From an uncultured bacterium (lineage in GTDB: Bacteria; Patescibacteriota; Minisyncoccia; Moranbacterales; UBA2206): 46,850 nt of DNA. Shown piece after piece: positions 5,170 to 13,356 of this stretch; within the stretch, counting starts at the first letter, position 1; the number at the start of each line of letters is the position of its first letter. A program made the position numbers and the translations under genes. The stretch is from assembly GCA_903937035.1 (NCBI GenBank), contig CAIZXS010000026.1, forward strand, positions 1 through 46,850, read 5' to 3'. The notes below the pieces were generated by a model, which did no database searches, was not told the origin of the DNA, and saw only the letters and a list, made by a program, of their open reading frames with translations.

Positions 5170-7954
5170 CTGATGTTACATTTCCATCCTTTTTATTGTC
5201 TGTTGAATGAAAATTATTAAGAAAGGTGTTTTGACTTGCGTTTTTCAGCGTGATGCCAATCTCACTGCCACGCATAGTGTTGTTTACAAAGATATTATTC
5301 CTGGAGTTTCCATAGACATACATGCCGTAGGCGTTTTCAGCAATGGTGTTATTTTCGAAGAAATTTCCCACAGAGTCAACATTAAGTCGGATGCCTTTTT
5401 TATTGTTGTGGATATTGTTGTCTAAAACAATATTTTTGCTGGATTGATAGATAGTAATACCATCAACATTTTCGTATACAGTGTTTCCTTGAATGAGATT
5501 ATTATTCGATTCGCGATCGATCATGATGCCATGTAAGCGATTGTCAAAAGAAGTGTTATTGATAATTTTATTATCAAAACAGCGTTTTGAAATGATGATC
5601 CCATGATTACCATTATTATGCGATAGATTGTTTTCAATCAGCATATTATTAGAGTCATCATGCGGGTCAAGCCCATATTGAATATTATCATAAAATTCAT
5701 TTTCTTGAAAAATCATGCCCGTTATTCCGTAGGTATAGGCCCCAAAATAATTGTCGTGAAATTTATTACCGCGTACAATTCCAGTGAGCAATCGATCATG
5801 TAAGCTTTTGCCCTTGAGTTTCCAGGAGACTCCATAGGAACCTCCAAATTGCCCTCCTCGTCTCGGCGCGCCGACATAGCCGAGGTAGCCTAGTTCTGAA
5901 TCGATGATGTCCATTCGGCCATCATTTTTGGCAGTAATATAGCTTCTTCCATCTGCATAGTTAGAGTCAGGAGCGTTATTCTTTTCGTCCCAGGAGGTAA
6001 TTTTTGTCTTTGAGATGAGGATGCTTCCAGATTCAGAACGTAACCAAATAAAGCCATTTTCATCACTTTTAATTTTCAGATACGTCACGTCTTTTTCATC
6101 CAGCACTAGCGTTACATCTTTTCCGATATAGAGGTTGGCGCGGAGTATCCATTCGCCCGGAGCGGTCTGCTCAAGAAGTCTTCGATTTATGAAACTGAGC
6201 GAGCGGCTAATTTTTGTGAGCGTGGCAATACTGCCAGCTTGTTTGACAAAAATGGTATTGCTCGCAGCATCAAAAGTAACTCTTGGTGGTTTGGCAAAAG
6301 TATTGGGAATAATAGTGCTACTAAGGGGATTCCTAAGATCTTCAACGGGAATTGCTATTTGTTGGCCAACTGTCAAAAGTGTTAGCCTGCCGAGTGGTAC
6401 TTTCGTTTCTGCGTTTACGATACTTCCAGTTGGTGCTAAATTAAATCTTCTCCGGATAAGCGGTAATGTGTCGCCATTTTTTACAATATAATAACCGTAA
6501 GGATCATTCTGATTTTCACCAAGAAGGGTGGTTTTAATATTTTCTGTCTCGTCACTGCTAAGTCGTGGTTTATCTGGAGTTAAGTTGCTCAATTTTTGCG
6601 ATTGTACTTTTTTCTCAAAATTTGGTGTTTTCCAAATTCCTGTTTGCGCTAATTTTATAGCGCTACTCTTGAAGTAGAAAACGATAAAAAATAGTGCAAA
6701 AATTATTGATAAAGTTGCAATAAAAGAAAGGCCTCGCTCTAGAAAGCCCAAGCCTTTTAATCGACTTTTATCCCAGCGTGTGATCCAGCCTTGCTTGTCG
6801 ATGGTTATGAGAGCATAAATTTTAATCGCTGCGACAACGAAAGTCATTGCGACATAGATGGGCAAGATAAGAATATCTCTAGGCTTTTCTTTGAGATGGG
6901 GGTATATTTTTATAATGCGACTAACTAGCCACCAACATGCGATAATTAGGGCGACTTGCCAGTGTCTAAGATACAGGGAAATTATGAAATAGGAAAAACC
7001 GAGAAGAAGAGTTACTGGCGAAACTAGTTTGTCCAGCATGTGAAGCGCTAGCATTTTATGGTTTTTCCAAACCCAGCCACTGAGGAGAACTCGAGAATCA
7101 GAGCGCAAGCCATTGCGAGCCCAACGTAATTTTTGCTTAAGAAAGCTGGTTACATCCGTTGTTCCATTCGTATAAACTTTCACATCTCGAAGATAGCGGG
7201 TTTTCCAACCTTTTGCGTGGACCAAATTAGTAAGTGTCTTGTCATCGCCACTTATCATTTTTTTACCCCAAAAAGTTTCATTCTCAAGTTTGTCTAGCTC
7301 ATCAATGATGGCAATTTTGCGATAGACCGCGGTTCGGCCAGAAAGACAGAGTATTGCATCGCTAACAGTTGCTAGAAATGGATATTCAAGTAGATATCTG
7401 TCATCAAGCAAAAATTTGAATAATTTTCGTGAGAGTGTATCAGTTTTCAAGATATCTTGTCTTGTGACAAGTCCGCCAACTTCCGGATCGGCGAATGTTC
7501 CCAAGAGTGTGTCTTTTATATCCGCGCTCCAGATAGTGTCACTATCAACAAAAGCGATGATTTCACTGCTTGATGCTCTTGCGCCATCAACAAGCGCTGG
7601 GCGTTTTCCTGGTTTTTCGGTGACAATCATTTTGGCACCAGAAAAAATTTTTGAAAATTTTTCAAAAATCTCAATTGAGCTCTTGTCAGTGTGATCAATT
7701 ACGGCAATAATCTCGTCTGGCTTATTAGCTTCCCAGGAATAGAGTGCTAGTTGAAACATTTCCGGGTCTTCATTATACACCGGAGTTACAATGGAAAGAT
7801 TTGCTTTGTAAGTGCCTTCGGGTGATTTGTAGAAAAGAGAGATAATTTTTCGAATAATCCAAACACTCCAGCGCCAGATGCCGATAATGCCAAGGGGGAT
7901 GTAGAAAAGAATGAACTGGCTGTATTGATAAAGTGAATTCAAAAAAGTCTCCAT
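5144..7954 (-). CDS. Fusion of a GT2 polysaccharide synthase, a LysM-like segment and an AlgG-like mannuronan C5-epimerase
   Basis: 936 residues. Residues 1-430: one or two N-terminal membrane helices (about 13-41), a processive GT2 domain with DSD (137-139), SGDD (235-238) and QKLRW (274-278), then membrane helices near 308-352, 361-383 and 409-428. Residues 488-536 resemble LysM (YIVKNGDT at the start, VGQQIAIP at the end). Residues about 555-915 are a right-handed beta-helix of N-rich rungs. It holds QYGLDPHD (759-766) followed by NHGIIIS (783-789), the motif pair of AlgG/AlgE mannuronan C5-epimerases. In Pseudomonas AlgG a His five residues before the motif Asp is considered the catalytic base; here that position is Ile758. 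The layout suggests the polymer is made, exported and epimerised by one chain, whereas Alg8 and AlgG are separate proteins in pseudomonads. Mannuronan as substrate is inferred from the epimerase motif and the AlgD-type neighbour; the synthase motifs alone also fit hyaluronan-like synthases. Confidence 0.88.
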   Translation of the reverse strand: METFLNSLYQYSQFILFYIPLGIIGIWRWSVWIIRKIISLFYKSPEGTYKANLSIVTPVYNEDPEMFQLALYSWEANKPDEIIAVIDHTDKSSIEIFEKFSKIFSGAKMIVTEKPGKRPALVDGARASSSEIIAFVDSDTIWSADIKDTLLGTFADPEVGGLVTRQDILKTDTLSRKLFKFLLDDRYLLEYPFLATVSDAILCLSGRTAVYRKIAIIDELDKLENETFWGKKMISGDDKTLTNLVHAKGWKTRYLRDVKVYTNGTTDVTSFLKQKLRWARNGLRSDSRVLLSGWVWKNHKMLALHMLDKLVSPVTLLLGFSYFIISLYLRHWQVALIIACWWLVSRIIKIYPHLKEKPRDILILPIYVAMTFVVAAIKIYALITIDKQGWITRWDKSRLKGLGFLERGLSFIATLSIIFALFFIVFYFKSSAIKLAQTGIWKTPNFEKKVQSQKLSNLTPDKPRLSSDETENIKTTLLGENQNDPYGYYIVKNGDTLPLIRRRFNLAPTGSIVNAETKVPLGRLTLLTVGQQIAIPVEDLRNPLSSTIIPNTFAKPPRVTFDAASNTIFVKQAGSIATLTKISRSLSFINRRLLEQTAPGEWILRANLYIGKDVTLVLDEKDVTYLKIKSDENGFIWLRSESGSILISKTKITSWDEKNNAPDSNYADGRSYITAKNDGRMDIIDSELGYLGYVGAPRRGGQFGGSYGVSWKLKGKSLHDRLLTGIVRGNKFHDNYFGAYTYGITGMIFQENEFYDNIQYGLDPHDDSNNMLIENNLSHNNGNHGIIISKRCFDNKIINNTSFDNRLHGIMIDRESNNNLIQGNTVYENVDGITIYQSSKNIVLDNNIHNNKKGIRLNVDSVGNFFENNTIAENAYGMYVYGNSRNNIFVNNTMRGSEIGITLKNASQNTFLNNFHSTDNKKDGNVTSDAYDNNIQ

Positions 7955-7994
7955 AGAATTATCTTTGGGTTAGTGAATTGTTATAGCAATCAAA

Positions 7995-8915
7995 TTAATA
8001 TTCCAAGTATTGTTTATTTTTGAGGTGTTCATTGACTTGAATGACAGCGTGGAGCAGGCGCATTTTTTTCTTTGCCTTTTCATTGGCCCAACTGAGAAAT
8101 GCCAAGGTGTCTTTTGGCAGGCATGAGCCGTCGAATGGTCCAAAATTCCGGATACCATATCGCTTATTCCAAGATGCTTCAGCGCTATCAACGACAGTGC
8201 GGAAAACTTTATCAGCATCTACCCCGATTGATTCAGCGACTAAGCGCATTTCATTAAAAAAGGAGATTTTTGTTGCGTTGTAGATATTGTGCACATATTT
8301 CATCATTTCAGCCTCTTTAATCGACATATGAACAATTGGCGCACTAAATGGTTGGTATAACTCATCAAGAACTTGAGCCACTTTAGCGTTATTGCTTCCA
8401 ATAACGACAATCCAGGGGTGCATAAAATCTTCTTCGGCGCTAACTTCTCGCAAAAATTCGGGATTCATGGCAATGCCAAAGTCTTTTTCCACTTTTTTCC
8501 CAGAATATTTTTCAATGATTGGAACGAAGCGGGTTTCGACGGTTCCAGGGGGAACTGTTGAGCGAATGACGATAATTGGCCAATTCGTGCTGTCTTTTAG
8601 GACTTGTCCGAGACTAGCGAGGGCTGAGTCGATAAAGCGAAAATCGAGGTGATCATTAATTGTCGGCGTAAGCACGCTAACGATGTAGATGTCACGGTCA
8701 TGGGAGCAGTCAGATCCAATATTGCAGGCAGTTAAGCCATCTTTATTCAAAGCTTCAATGAGGATGGTGTTGATATCGACAAAGGTGACATCGTGGCCAG
8801 TAGCCAGGAAACCTTTTCCGGCCGCTTTTCCTACGAAGCCAGAGCCAATTGTCGCAATCTTTTTTTTGTTAATTTTGCCAGGAGAAAGAATTCCTGTGGT
8901 TTCTTGTGTTTCCAT
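7995..8915 (-). CDS. Nucleotide-sugar 6-dehydrogenase (GDP-mannose/UDP-glucose DH family), C-terminally short
   Basis: Four-electron oxidation of a nucleotide hexose to its uronate using two NAD+. The Rossmann motif GSGFVG (24-29), the NPEFLREVSAEED segment (151-163), Lys206/Asn210 and the nucleophile in GSCLPKDT (Cys265) are all present, so the catalytic residues look complete. The protein stops at residue 306, straight after the central helix, and lacks the C-terminal nucleotide-sugar-binding domain (family members are about 430 residues). No continuation is seen in the 40 bases before the synthase gene. First gene of the operon, with a good promoter. GDP-mannose (AlgD role) is the likely substrate given the epimerase next door; UDP-glucose cannot be excluded. 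Confidence 0.85.
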   Translation of the reverse strand: METQETTGILSPGKINKKKIATIGSGFVGKAAGKGFLATGHDVTFVDINTILIEALNKDGLTACNIGSDCSHDRDIYIVSVLTPTINDHLDFRFIDSALASLGQVLKDSTNWPIIVIRSTVPPGTVETRFVPIIEKYSGKKVEKDFGIAMNPEFLREVSAEEDFMHPWIVVIGSNNAKVAQVLDELYQPFSAPIVHMSIKEAEMMKYVHNIYNATKISFFNEMRLVAESIGVDADKVFRTVVDSAEASWNKRYGIRNFGPFDGSCLPKDTLAFLSWANEKAKKKMRLLHAVIQVNEHLKNKQYLEY

Positions 8916-8972
8916 AATATTTTGATTTAGGTTGGTTAGAAATATGTAGATTTAAAGAAGCAATTATTAGCC

Positions 8973-9001
8973 ATTCTATATACAAAAATAAAATAAGTCA
9001 A
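8973..9001 (-). promoter_or_regulatory. Promoter of the uronate polymer operon
   Basis: On the minus strand: TTGACT (8996-9001), a 17-base spacer and TAGAAT (8973-8978). The start would be near 8966, giving a leader of about 50 nt before the dehydrogenase. Confidence 0.7.
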
Positions 9002-9062
9002 TAATAATTTGCTTGCTATGTTTGCAAGGAGATAGTGCACTAAATTATGAATTAATCAGGAT

Positions 9063-9091
9063 TTGTAATAATTCACATTTTGTTTTATAAT
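9063..9091 (+). promoter_or_regulatory. Promoter of the ftsA-like gene
   Basis: TTGTAA (9063-9068), a 17-base spacer, TATAAT (9086-9091). The -10 is part of a 14-base string, ATAATTAAGTTGCA (9087-9100), that recurs at 87-100 upstream of the lyase gene. Confidence 0.65.
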
Positions 9092-9126
9092 TAAGTTGCA
9101 AAAAGAATCGTAAAATAGAATTATTA

Positions 9127-10395
9127 ATGGGAATCTTTTCTAAAATTTTTAGCACAGGAAAATCTTCATCAGATTACTATCTGTCGCTTGATATTGGGAC
9201 TGAAGTTGTTAAAGCTTTGGTGTTTAAGGTTGACACGGAAAATGGTTCAGGAATAATTAAAGGCGTTGGTCGTTCAAGGCAAGGCCTCAAAGATATGCAC
9301 AGTGGAGCAGTTTCCGACATTACTGGTGTGATTGAGAATTGTCGTCATGCGATTGATGCAGCTGTTGCGATGGCAGGAATAAAAAAAGTTGAAAAAGCTA
9401 TTGTGGGAATTGCTGGGGAGCTGGTTAAAGGAACGACTACTACGGTTCATTACGAAAGAATTAAGCCAGAGATGCGGATTGATTTTCCGGAGTTAAAAAA
9501 TATCATCCAAAAAGTTCAATGGAAAGCTTTCGATCGCATACGCCAGCAACTTGCTTGGGAAACAGGGCATAATGAAATTGAAGTAAAGCTGATTAATGCA
9601 GCAATTGTTGATGTGCGAATCGATGGATACAAAATAACGAATCCTTTGGGCTTTCAAGGAAAGGATGTTTCCATTTCAGTTTTTAACGCCTATGCGCCGA
9701 TGGTGCACTTGGGTGCTTTGCAAACGATTGCCGATGAGTTGAAGCTGGACTTGCTTTCGATTGCGGCGGAGCCATATGCGGTGGCAAAATCAATGGGCGT
9801 GGACGATATTGTTGATTTTAGTGCAATTTTTGTTGATATTGGCGGAGGGACGACGGACATCGCTCTTGTACGAAACGGAGGACTGGAGGGCACAAAAATG
9901 TTTGCATTGGGTGGCCGAGCTTTTACAAAAAGATTGGCGGCCGAATTGGGTGTTGGCTTTGAGGAAGCGGAAAGCTTTAAGATTCGCTATGCCGAAGGGA
10001 AGCTGGGCAGGGACGTGTCTGGGAAAATTGAAAAAATGTTTACTGATGATTGCAATGTCTGGCTTTCTGGAGTCGAGCTGTCATTGTCGGAATTTTCTGA
10101 AAATGATTTATTGCCAAATAAGATTTTTCTGTGTGGTGGTGGCTCTGGATTGCCTGGCATAAAAAAAGCACTTATGACTTCGGCTTGGACCAAAAATTTA
10201 CCTTTTGCCAAAGAAGTGGAAGTGAGTTTTCTGCAACCAAAAGATGTGGTGAATATTTTTGATGAAACGAGAGAGCTGCGTGATCCGCAAGACATTACTC
10301 CGATGGGGCTGGCTAATTTGGTCATAGAGTTAGTGGGCGAGGAAAAGGTTTTGGCAGGAATCCTTAGGAGGGCAGTGAAAATGATTCAGAAATAA
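9127..10395 (+). CDS. ftsA: FtsA-like actin-fold ATPase (cell division / PilM-type)
   Basis: 422 residues of the actin/Hsp70 ATPase fold. Phosphate-1 motif SLDIGTEVVKAL near residue 18, phosphate-2 motif VDIGGGTTDIAL near 237 and adenosine motif CGGGSGLPGI near 336. An insertion between the two phosphate motifs fits the SHS2/1C domain of FtsA and PilM. In FtsA the domain binds the FtsZ tail and a C-terminal amphipathic helix tethers it to the membrane; here the last residues (ILRRAVKMIQK) could serve that role. No ftsZ is in the window, and the next gene is a large bitopic membrane protein rather than FtsZ, so a PilM-like scaffold role is an alternative. Confidence 0.75.
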   Translation: MGIFSKIFSTGKSSSDYYLSLDIGTEVVKALVFKVDTENGSGIIKGVGRSRQGLKDMHSGAVSDITGVIENCRHAIDAAVAMAGIKKVEKAIVGIAGELVKGTTTTVHYERIKPEMRIDFPELKNIIQKVQWKAFDRIRQQLAWETGHNEIEVKLINAAIVDVRIDGYKITNPLGFQGKDVSISVFNAYAPMVHLGALQTIADELKLDLLSIAAEPYAVAKSMGVDDIVDFSAIFVDIGGGTTDIALVRNGGLEGTKMFALGGRAFTKRLAAELGVGFEEAESFKIRYAEGKLGRDVSGKIEKMFTDDCNVWLSGVELSLSEFSENDLLPNKIFLCGGGSGLPGIKKALMTSAWTKNLPFAKEVEVSFLQPKDVVNIFDETRELRDPQDITPMGLANLVIELVGEEKVLAGILRRAVKMIQK

Positions 10396-10428
10396 TTTTT
10401 TTGATTTTTAATTTTTGTTTTAAATATT

Positions 10429-12645
10429 ATGCATCAAACATTCTATATTGACATCGATGAGGAAATAACATCAATTGTCGAAAAACTAAGAAAAACTGAA
10501 GCGCCAGAGGCGGTTATCGTTGTGCCTAAAAGAGCTCTCCTTATCCAAAGTATTGTGAATTTGAAGCTACTGCGAAAAGAGGCGGATAATTTGGGGTTGA
10601 AAATAAGCATTGTCACTCAAGATAAGTTGGGCAAGATGCTTATTAAAAAGGCGGGGATTTCTATTGGGCAAAAACTAGAAGATAGCCTCGACGAATTAGG
10701 TCTTGACACTGATGATGATAGGCCAAAAAAAGAATTTAAACGAGAAATTGAGACGACTGAGTTGGGTGGAGATAATTATCGAAGCCAGAGAAATTTAGAA
10801 AAAATTGGATCTGCTGATTATTTCATATCAAATGATGCCAAGGATCGCTTTTCTGATGATGAGCATGGATGGGAGGAACTGGAGGAAATAAAGGAAAAAG
10901 AAGTCATTCCTAATGCCAATGCCAGTGGCGGTCAGCGAATAAATGTTGGTAGCGGAGTTTTGTCGAATAATGAAGAAAATATTAAGAAAAAAAATGTACT
11001 CGCGATGGATGTGGCCAATTCTAGCCGTGTGCCTAACAGAAATTTATCACAAGTTAATCTGGACGTTCCTGTTCGCAGCGCCGTATCGACTCGTAATGAT
11101 GTAGTAGTTTCTGGTAGTCGTCCTACATTAGGTAGCCTAGCTCGCTTGGCCGTTCCGAGGAGTGAGGGCGTACGTACGGGGAGTCGATCCAATGATGAAA
11201 TAAGTGGTCTTGCTCGAAATTCCAACGTTGCAGGAGGTTATGGTCAAAGAGTGGGCGCGGCGATGTCGGATCCGGTCGATAATCGCGCTAAACTTCCTTA
11301 TGCTAAGACCACTCTAGACTATGAGAAAAGTAATAATCGCAGATATGAGGCTCGGCAAAAAGAATCTCCTCGTGATGAACAATTGGAAAAGTTTTTTTAT
11401 GCAAATAATTTTTCCCAAAAGGGAAAAGAGAACTATACTGATGAAAAGAAAACAGCGACTTCACAGTCAAGCGGGGGATTTATGAAAGCGGTAGCCGTTG
11501 TAGGTGCAGTTATTTTGGTTTCGGGGTTGGCATATATCGCATATCAATATGTTCCAAAGGCGATTGTTACCGTTTTTGCAAAGAAAGAAGTTAAATCTGC
11601 TGATATAGAAATTTCCGGTGATGTTAATTTGGATAATATTGACTACGAGAAATCAACTATTCCCGCAAAGCTAATGGAATTTGATGAGGAGGTTTCAAAA
11701 ACGTTTAGTTCAACTGGAGGGAAGAGTGTTTCAAATCAGAAAGCTAAGGGAAAAATAACAATATATAATGAGTTTAGCTCTTCAGCTCAACCGCTCGTAG
11801 CAACTACTAGGTTTTTGAGCGATAGCCAGAAGATGTTTCGTTTAGTGCAAGGTGTGACAATCCCTGGCACAACTAAGGTGGGCGAAGAAATTAAGCCTGG
11901 TGTTGTTGAGGCGGAAATTGTTGCTGATGAAGCGGGTGACTCATTCAATATTGATGCGACGAATTTTAGTATTCCAGGATTTAAAAATAGCGGAAATGAT
12001 AAATCAACCAAGATTTATGCTAAATCGCTCTCCCCAATGACAGGTGGAGGCAATGGCAACGATGAAATCCATGTTGTATCCGAAAAGGATGTGAGCGACG
12101 CAAAGGATAAGATCTCCTTGGAAATAACCAGCATGATTAAGAATAAAGTTAAGAGTTCCGTGTCAGATATGGTGATTCTCGATGATGCTATTATTATTGA
12201 TGAGCCGGTATATCGCATTTCCAATTCTGCTGGCGAAACGGCTGATAATTTTGAAATAAAAGCTCAGGCGCATGCGCGTGCGTTGGTTTTTTCTGAAAGC
12301 GATGTTAAAAAAATTGCTAATACGGTTATTTCAAAATCGGGCAATGGAAAGATAAATATCGATAGTGGATCAATATTGGTTGACTACGGGAAGTCTAATG
12401 CTGACTTCAAACTTAGCGTAATCGATATCAAGATGCATGCCTCAAGTGTTATGCAGCCCAATATTGATCTAGAGAATTTGAAGCGAGGAATTTTGGGAAA
12501 GAATAATGATGAGTTGGCTGATTATTTGAAAGGTTATCCAAGCATAGAGAAGGCTGAGGTGGAATATTTTCCACAAATATTTGTCAGTAAAATTCCATTA
12601 AACGAAAAAAGAGTTGAGGTTATCCTCAACGCTACAATGCCATAA
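10429..12645 (+). CDS. Large bitopic membrane protein with baseplate-J-like outer domain
   Basis: 738 residues. Residues 1-90 form a small alpha/beta domain; 90-345 are Ser/Asn/Arg-rich and probably disordered; a membrane helix lies at about 352-371 (VGAVILVSGLAYIAYQYV); 380-738 is an outer beta-rich domain. The outer part, with its TIYNEFSSSAQPLVATTRF stretch and repeated degenerate segments, resembles the baseplate J/gp47-like proteins often found in Patescibacteria. It lies 33 bases after the ftsA-like gene, probably in one transcript, and may form an envelope-spanning partner of that ATPase. Family assignment is tentative. Confidence 0.6.
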   Translation: MHQTFYIDIDEEITSIVEKLRKTEAPEAVIVVPKRALLIQSIVNLKLLRKEADNLGLKISIVTQDKLGKMLIKKAGISIGQKLEDSLDELGLDTDDDRPKKEFKREIETTELGGDNYRSQRNLEKIGSADYFISNDAKDRFSDDEHGWEELEEIKEKEVIPNANASGGQRINVGSGVLSNNEENIKKKNVLAMDVANSSRVPNRNLSQVNLDVPVRSAVSTRNDVVVSGSRPTLGSLARLAVPRSEGVRTGSRSNDEISGLARNSNVAGGYGQRVGAAMSDPVDNRAKLPYAKTTLDYEKSNNRRYEARQKESPRDEQLEKFFYANNFSQKGKENYTDEKKTATSQSSGGFMKAVAVVGAVILVSGLAYIAYQYVPKAIVTVFAKKEVKSADIEISGDVNLDNIDYEKSTIPAKLMEFDEEVSKTFSSTGGKSVSNQKAKGKITIYNEFSSSAQPLVATTRFLSDSQKMFRLVQGVTIPGTTKVGEEIKPGVVEAEIVADEAGDSFNIDATNFSIPGFKNSGNDKSTKIYAKSLSPMTGGGNGNDEIHVVSEKDVSDAKDKISLEITSMIKNKVKSSVSDMVILDDAIIIDEPVYRISNSAGETADNFEIKAQAHARALVFSESDVKKIANTVISKSGNGKINIDSGSILVDYGKSNADFKLSVIDIKMHASSVMQPNIDLENLKRGILGKNNDELADYLKGYPSIEKAEVEYFPQIFVSKIPLNEKRVEVILNATMP

Positions 12646-12658
12646 TGAGAAAATAAAA

Positions 12659-12709
12659 ACCCTCCTCGCCCTCCGGGAGAGGATGTCACGAGTACGTGAC
12701 AGGTGGGGG
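12659..12709. repeat. Palindrome-rich intergenic repeat
   Basis: GC-rich 51-base segment holding CTCCGGGAG inside TCCTC/GAGGA arms and a perfect GTCACG-AGTA-CGTGAC hairpin (12685-12700). It has no T tract, so it looks like an intergenic repeat or processing site rather than a classic terminator. A single copy is seen in this window. Confidence 0.45.
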
Positions 12710-12763
12710 CAATGGCTGTATATTAAGAAAAATCTAAGCAAAGCTAATCAAGCTATTTATCAT

Positions 12764-12839
12764 TGGAGCCATCTGTCGGGATTGAACCGACGACCTACGG
12801 TTTACGATACCGTCGCTCTACCAACTGAGCTAAGATGGC
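12764..12839 (-). tRNA. tRNA-Thr (anticodon CGU)
   Basis: 76 nt with complete cloverleaf: acceptor GCCATCT/AGATGGC, D arm GCTCAGTTGGTAGAGC, anticodon stem ACGGT/ACCGT with loop ATCGTAA (anticodon CGT, reads ACG), T stem GTCGG/CCGAC with loop TTCAATC. The CCA end is encoded and the discriminator base is U73, so the 3' end reads UCCA. That end pairs with the UGGA bulge of the thrS T-box in this window. Confidence 0.95.
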
Positions 12840-12960
12840 TTATGTGGTTTTCGAAGAAATAATTGACTGTCGCTTGAACTTTGCTCGCCCACTGGCGGAA
12901 GCTGAAGTGACACTAATATATAATAGAATAGAATCTGAAATAATTCAATCATGTAATAAA

Positions 12961-13347
12961 ATGCAGCATAGCAAGGCGAAACAAGACGATCATCAAATAA
13001 TAGATGGGCAAATTGAAAGCTTTGAGAAGGCGGATTTTGCAAAAAAGGAGGCGGGCACCGATAATGTTGTAAAAATATTATCACTAGTTTCCGCTGCTTA
13101 TTACATAGTACGAGGGGTACTTATCGACGTCGGGATGGTTCTTTATTTGGGTATTTTTATTCTTGTTGCGCTATCTATGATATGGTTTCCTGAGACATAC
13201 CAATCTTTTGGATTCAGATTTATATCAACAAGTTCGACTGCTGATGGTCAAGGAGAGTCATCTGTCCCATTGATAAAATTGACTGGCTGGGTTTTCCTAT
13301 TTTTAATCGGTTTCATATTGTTTTTTATTAATAACTTTTTAAAATGA
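12961..13347 (+). CDS. Small membrane protein of unknown function
   Basis: 128 residues from ATG 12961. A longer frame opening at 12835 would start inside the tRNA gene and is unlikely. A TATAAT at 12919-12924 could be the -10, giving a leader of about 30 nt. The N-terminal 40 residues are charged (Asp/Lys/Glu), followed by two or three hydrophobic helices: about 44-60, 64-78 and 107-126. No motif recognised. It is followed directly by rubrerythrin and a ZIP transporter on the same strand, so a link to metal or oxidative stress is possible but not shown. Confidence 0.6.
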   Translation: MQHSKAKQDDHQIIDGQIESFEKADFAKKEAGTDNVVKILSLVSAAYYIVRGVLIDVGMVLYLGIFILVALSMIWFPETYQSFGFRFISTSSTADGQGESSVPLIKLTGWVFLFLIGFILFFINNFLK

Positions 13348-13356
13348 TTTAATTAT

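Noticed and set aside
12614-12862. Possible + strand gene of 82 codons
   Set aside because: It runs through the tRNA-Thr gene and a palindromic repeat in the wrong sense; composition is not protein-like.
12835-12960. Longer N-terminus for the membrane protein at 12961
   Set aside because: The start would lie inside the tRNA gene, and a likely -10 box at 12919-12924 lies within it.
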